A program made the translations under genes and the position numbers. DNA of 7,932 bases from Planctomycetota bacterium (lineage in GTDB: Bacteria; Planctomycetota; Phycisphaerae; Sedimentisphaerales; SG8-4). The notes beneath the pieces were generated by a model. That model worked only from the letters and a program-made list of their open reading frames with translations, made no database searches and was not told where the DNA came from. Below, piece after piece: positions 6,914 to 7,932 of the stretch. Each line of letters starts with the position of its first letter. The first letter of the stretch is position 1. The stretch spans positions 1-7,932 of the forward strand of contig JAUWKC010000065.1 in NCBI GenBank assembly GCA_030607345.1, written 5' to 3'.

Positions 6914-6950
6914 GAGTAAATGGATACTTGGCAAGCACAAAAAAGATACG

Positions 6951-7226
6951 ATGAACGACGGAATGTACGAGCTTGTTCAGAAAATCCTTTACGCGGTGAG
7001 TTTTATTGCCATCGGCGGAACGTTGGTCATCGTCTTTTTCTTCGTCTTTGCCCCGAGCATCCTTGGCTTAAGGACCATACATAAGCAGCTTGAGAATCTC
7101 CGGCGCCAAACCGAGCAGATGAATGAGCAGCTCAGAAAAATCGCCGACCATTTGAAAAACACGGCGAGGAAAGTCCCGAACAATAACCACGGAGCGACCG
7201 ATAACGCACAATCAGGGGAGGATTAA
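6951..7226 (+). CDS. Small single-pass membrane protein with coiled coil, unknown function
   Basis: I do not recognise a family. From ATG 6951 the product has 91 residues. A short N-terminal segment (MNDGMYELVQK) is followed by one long hydrophobic helix, about residues 12-34 (ILYAVSFIAIGGTLVIVFFF and on). Next comes an amphipathic, Gln/Glu/Arg-rich stretch at about 40-70 (IHKQLENLRRQTEQMNEQL) with heptad-like hydrophobic spacing, typical of a coiled coil. The tail is polar. The likely topology is an N-terminal membrane anchor with a helical domain on one side. The start is uncertain: GTG at 6909 would add 14 residues (MASKWILGKHKKDT), and ATG at 6963 would remove four. None has a good Shine-Dalgarno site. 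It lies between the B12-domain gene and an mlaE-type permease gene, so a role as a small envelope or transport accessory protein is possible but inferred only from position. Confidence 0.68.
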   Translation: MNDGMYELVQKILYAVSFIAIGGTLVIVFFFVFAPSILGLRTIHKQLENLRRQTEQMNEQLRKIADHLKNTARKVPNNNHGATDNAQSGED

Positions 7227-7400
7227 CGCCGTTTGACGTGAGGCGGCAGCAAGAGCCGCCCACTACGTACTAAATACGGGAACGGCAAATGCCGATTCTC
7301 AGGTAAGTAATCCTGTTAAATGATGCTGACTCCCGCAAGTGACCGCTCAGGAGTCGAGCAACACCGCAAGAAGGTTGCTCGGATTTGGGAGTAAGGAATT
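7227..7400 (+). promoter_or_regulatory. Structured leader upstream of the mlaE-type gene
   Basis: This 174-nt gap contains four stems in a row. GGCGGC/GCCGCC pairs at 7242-7260 with a 7-nt loop. CGGC/GCCG pairs at 7283-7294. GACTCC/GGAGTC pairs at 7328-7355 with a 16-nt loop. CGAGCAAC/GTTGCTCG pairs at 7355-7381, a perfect 8 bp with an 11-nt loop. The last two abut at base 7355 and could stack. The final stem ends just before the ribosome-binding region GGGAGTAAGGA (7387-7397). No T tract follows any stem. I do not recognise a known riboswitch family. An unstructured chance explanation is possible for the two shorter stems. Confidence 0.4.
7320..7394 (+). CDS. Possible 24-codon leader ORF ahead of mlaE
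   Basis: ATGATG at 7320 opens a 24-codon frame, in phase with the following gene, that ends at TAA 7392-7394, six bases before its ATG. The predicted peptide (MMLTPASDRSGVEQHRKKVA and four more) is basic and polar. There is no ribosome-binding site of note, and the frame coincides with the two larger hairpins, so it may be chance. If translated, it would disrupt those hairpins. Confidence 0.15.
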   Translation: MMLTPASDRSGVEQHRKKVARIWE

Positions 7401-7932
7401 ATGATTGAGGCTCTGGGTTCCAGGACTATCGAAGACATCGCCAATATGGGACGCTTCGGAAGGTTCGTCTGGCACGCCTTTGTTCAATCGCTCCGATGTT
7501 GTGTCAGAAGCCGAACGTACCCCTTGATATGGACGCAGATGCACATTATCGGCGTCCGCAGCGTCCCCGTAGTAATGATAACCGGCGCTTTCGTAGGAAT
7601 GACCCTCGCGGTTCAGGCTTACGACCAGCTTGCCGGAATGGGTCTGGAAGAACATCTCGGCGTCTTGATTAATATTTCCGTCGTCAAGGAGCTTGGCCCT
7701 GTCCTTGCTGCGGTTATGCTGGCCGGGCGAGTCGGCGGCGCCCTCACCGCTGAACTCGGCACTATGAACGTCACCGAACAAATCGATGCCGTCAGCACTA
7801 TGGGAACCGACCCTGTCAGATACCTGGCCGCACCACGCATACTCGCCTGTCTGCTGCTAACACCATTTCTGATTATATACGCCGATTTTCTCGGTATCGT
7901 AGGCGGATACTTCGTAAGTGTTATTCAACTCG
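7401..7932 (+). CDS. mlaE: MlaE/YrbE-type ABC transporter permease, N-terminal part (cut by window edge)
   Basis: The MlaE family forms the inner-membrane permease of ABC systems that move phospholipids or other lipids between the inner and outer membranes. It works with an MlaF ATPase and an MlaD MCE protein, whose genes would be expected just beyond the right edge. The 177 codons present show the family order. An amphipathic N-terminus (residues 1-45) is followed by VPVVMITGAFVGMTLAVQAY (about 55-74) and then ELGPVLAAVMLAGRVGGALTAELGTMNVTEQIDAVSTMGTD at roughly 94-134, in which the AELGTM-VTEQIDA-MG-DPVRYL core is diagnostic. More hydrophobic helices follow to the edge. An in-frame TAA at 7392-7394 fixes the start at ATG 7401, preceded by GGGAGTAAGGA (7387-7397). 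The usual family length is near 260 residues, so about one third is missing. The transported lipid cannot be told from this sequence. Confidence 0.9.
   Translation, partial: MIEALGSRTIEDIANMGRFGRFVWHAFVQSLRCCVRSRTYPLIWTQMHIIGVRSVPVVMITGAFVGMTLAVQAYDQLAGMGLEEHLGVLINISVVKELGPVLAAVMLAGRVGGALTAELGTMNVTEQIDAVSTMGTDPVRYLAAPRILACLLLTPFLIIYADFLGIVGGYFVSVIQL

Noticed and set aside
6369..6938. 189-codon open frame on the minus strand
   Set aside because: It lies antisense to the well-supported B12-domain gene. The product is Arg/Cys/His-rich with no domain, typical of a shadow frame in GC-rich DNA.
7347..7781. 144-codon open frame on the minus strand
   Set aside because: It is antisense to the clear MlaE-type coding sequence.

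Overview
The window is ordinary chromosomal DNA from a bacterium with moderately high GC. The best guess is a planctomycete, probably of the Phycisphaerae/Sedimentisphaerales type. This rests on an H-X9-DG-like C-terminal signature at the left end, weak or absent Shine-Dalgarno sites, lipoprotein-style export signals, and a CarH-like B12-domain protein with no DNA-binding part. The assignment is inference. All supported genes lie on the + strand. I see no tRNA, rRNA, CRISPR array, insertion sequence or phage gene.

Region by region: (1) Positions 1-560 hold two small damaged-looking loci. The first is the C-terminal end of a putative H-X9-DG (prepilin-type) protein whose reading frame breaks near 160-193. 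The second is a short exported protein whose plausible reading frame also seems to switch. (2) Positions 567-3958 hold a compact cluster: a lipoprotein of the SurA/PpiC peptidyl-prolyl isomerase type, acpS (holo-ACP synthase) and mnmG (tRNA wobble-uridine modification). acpS and mnmG overlap by 14 nt. (3) Positions 4065-5713 hold a near-consensus sigma70-type promoter and cimA (citramalate synthase), the entry step of the pyruvate route to isoleucine. (4) Positions 5934-6716 hold a B12-binding-domain protein that resembles the sensory half of CarH, with substitutions at several cofactor-contact positions. (5) Positions 6717-7400 hold a strong hairpin just after the B12 gene, a possible short ORF with an internal TGA, a small one-helix membrane protein with a coiled coil, and a leader with several hairpins. 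(6) From 7401 to the right edge lies the N-terminal part of an MlaE-type ABC transporter permease for phospholipid/lipid transport.

The genes on the left are housekeeping functions: envelope protein folding, carrier-protein activation, tRNA modification and branched-chain amino acid synthesis. The right part turns to cobalamin sensing or binding and envelope lipid transport. Nothing here is clearly a new multi-gene system. The most interesting items are the divergent CarH-like protein, the structured RNA candidates around it and upstream of mlaE, and the two frame breaks at the left end.
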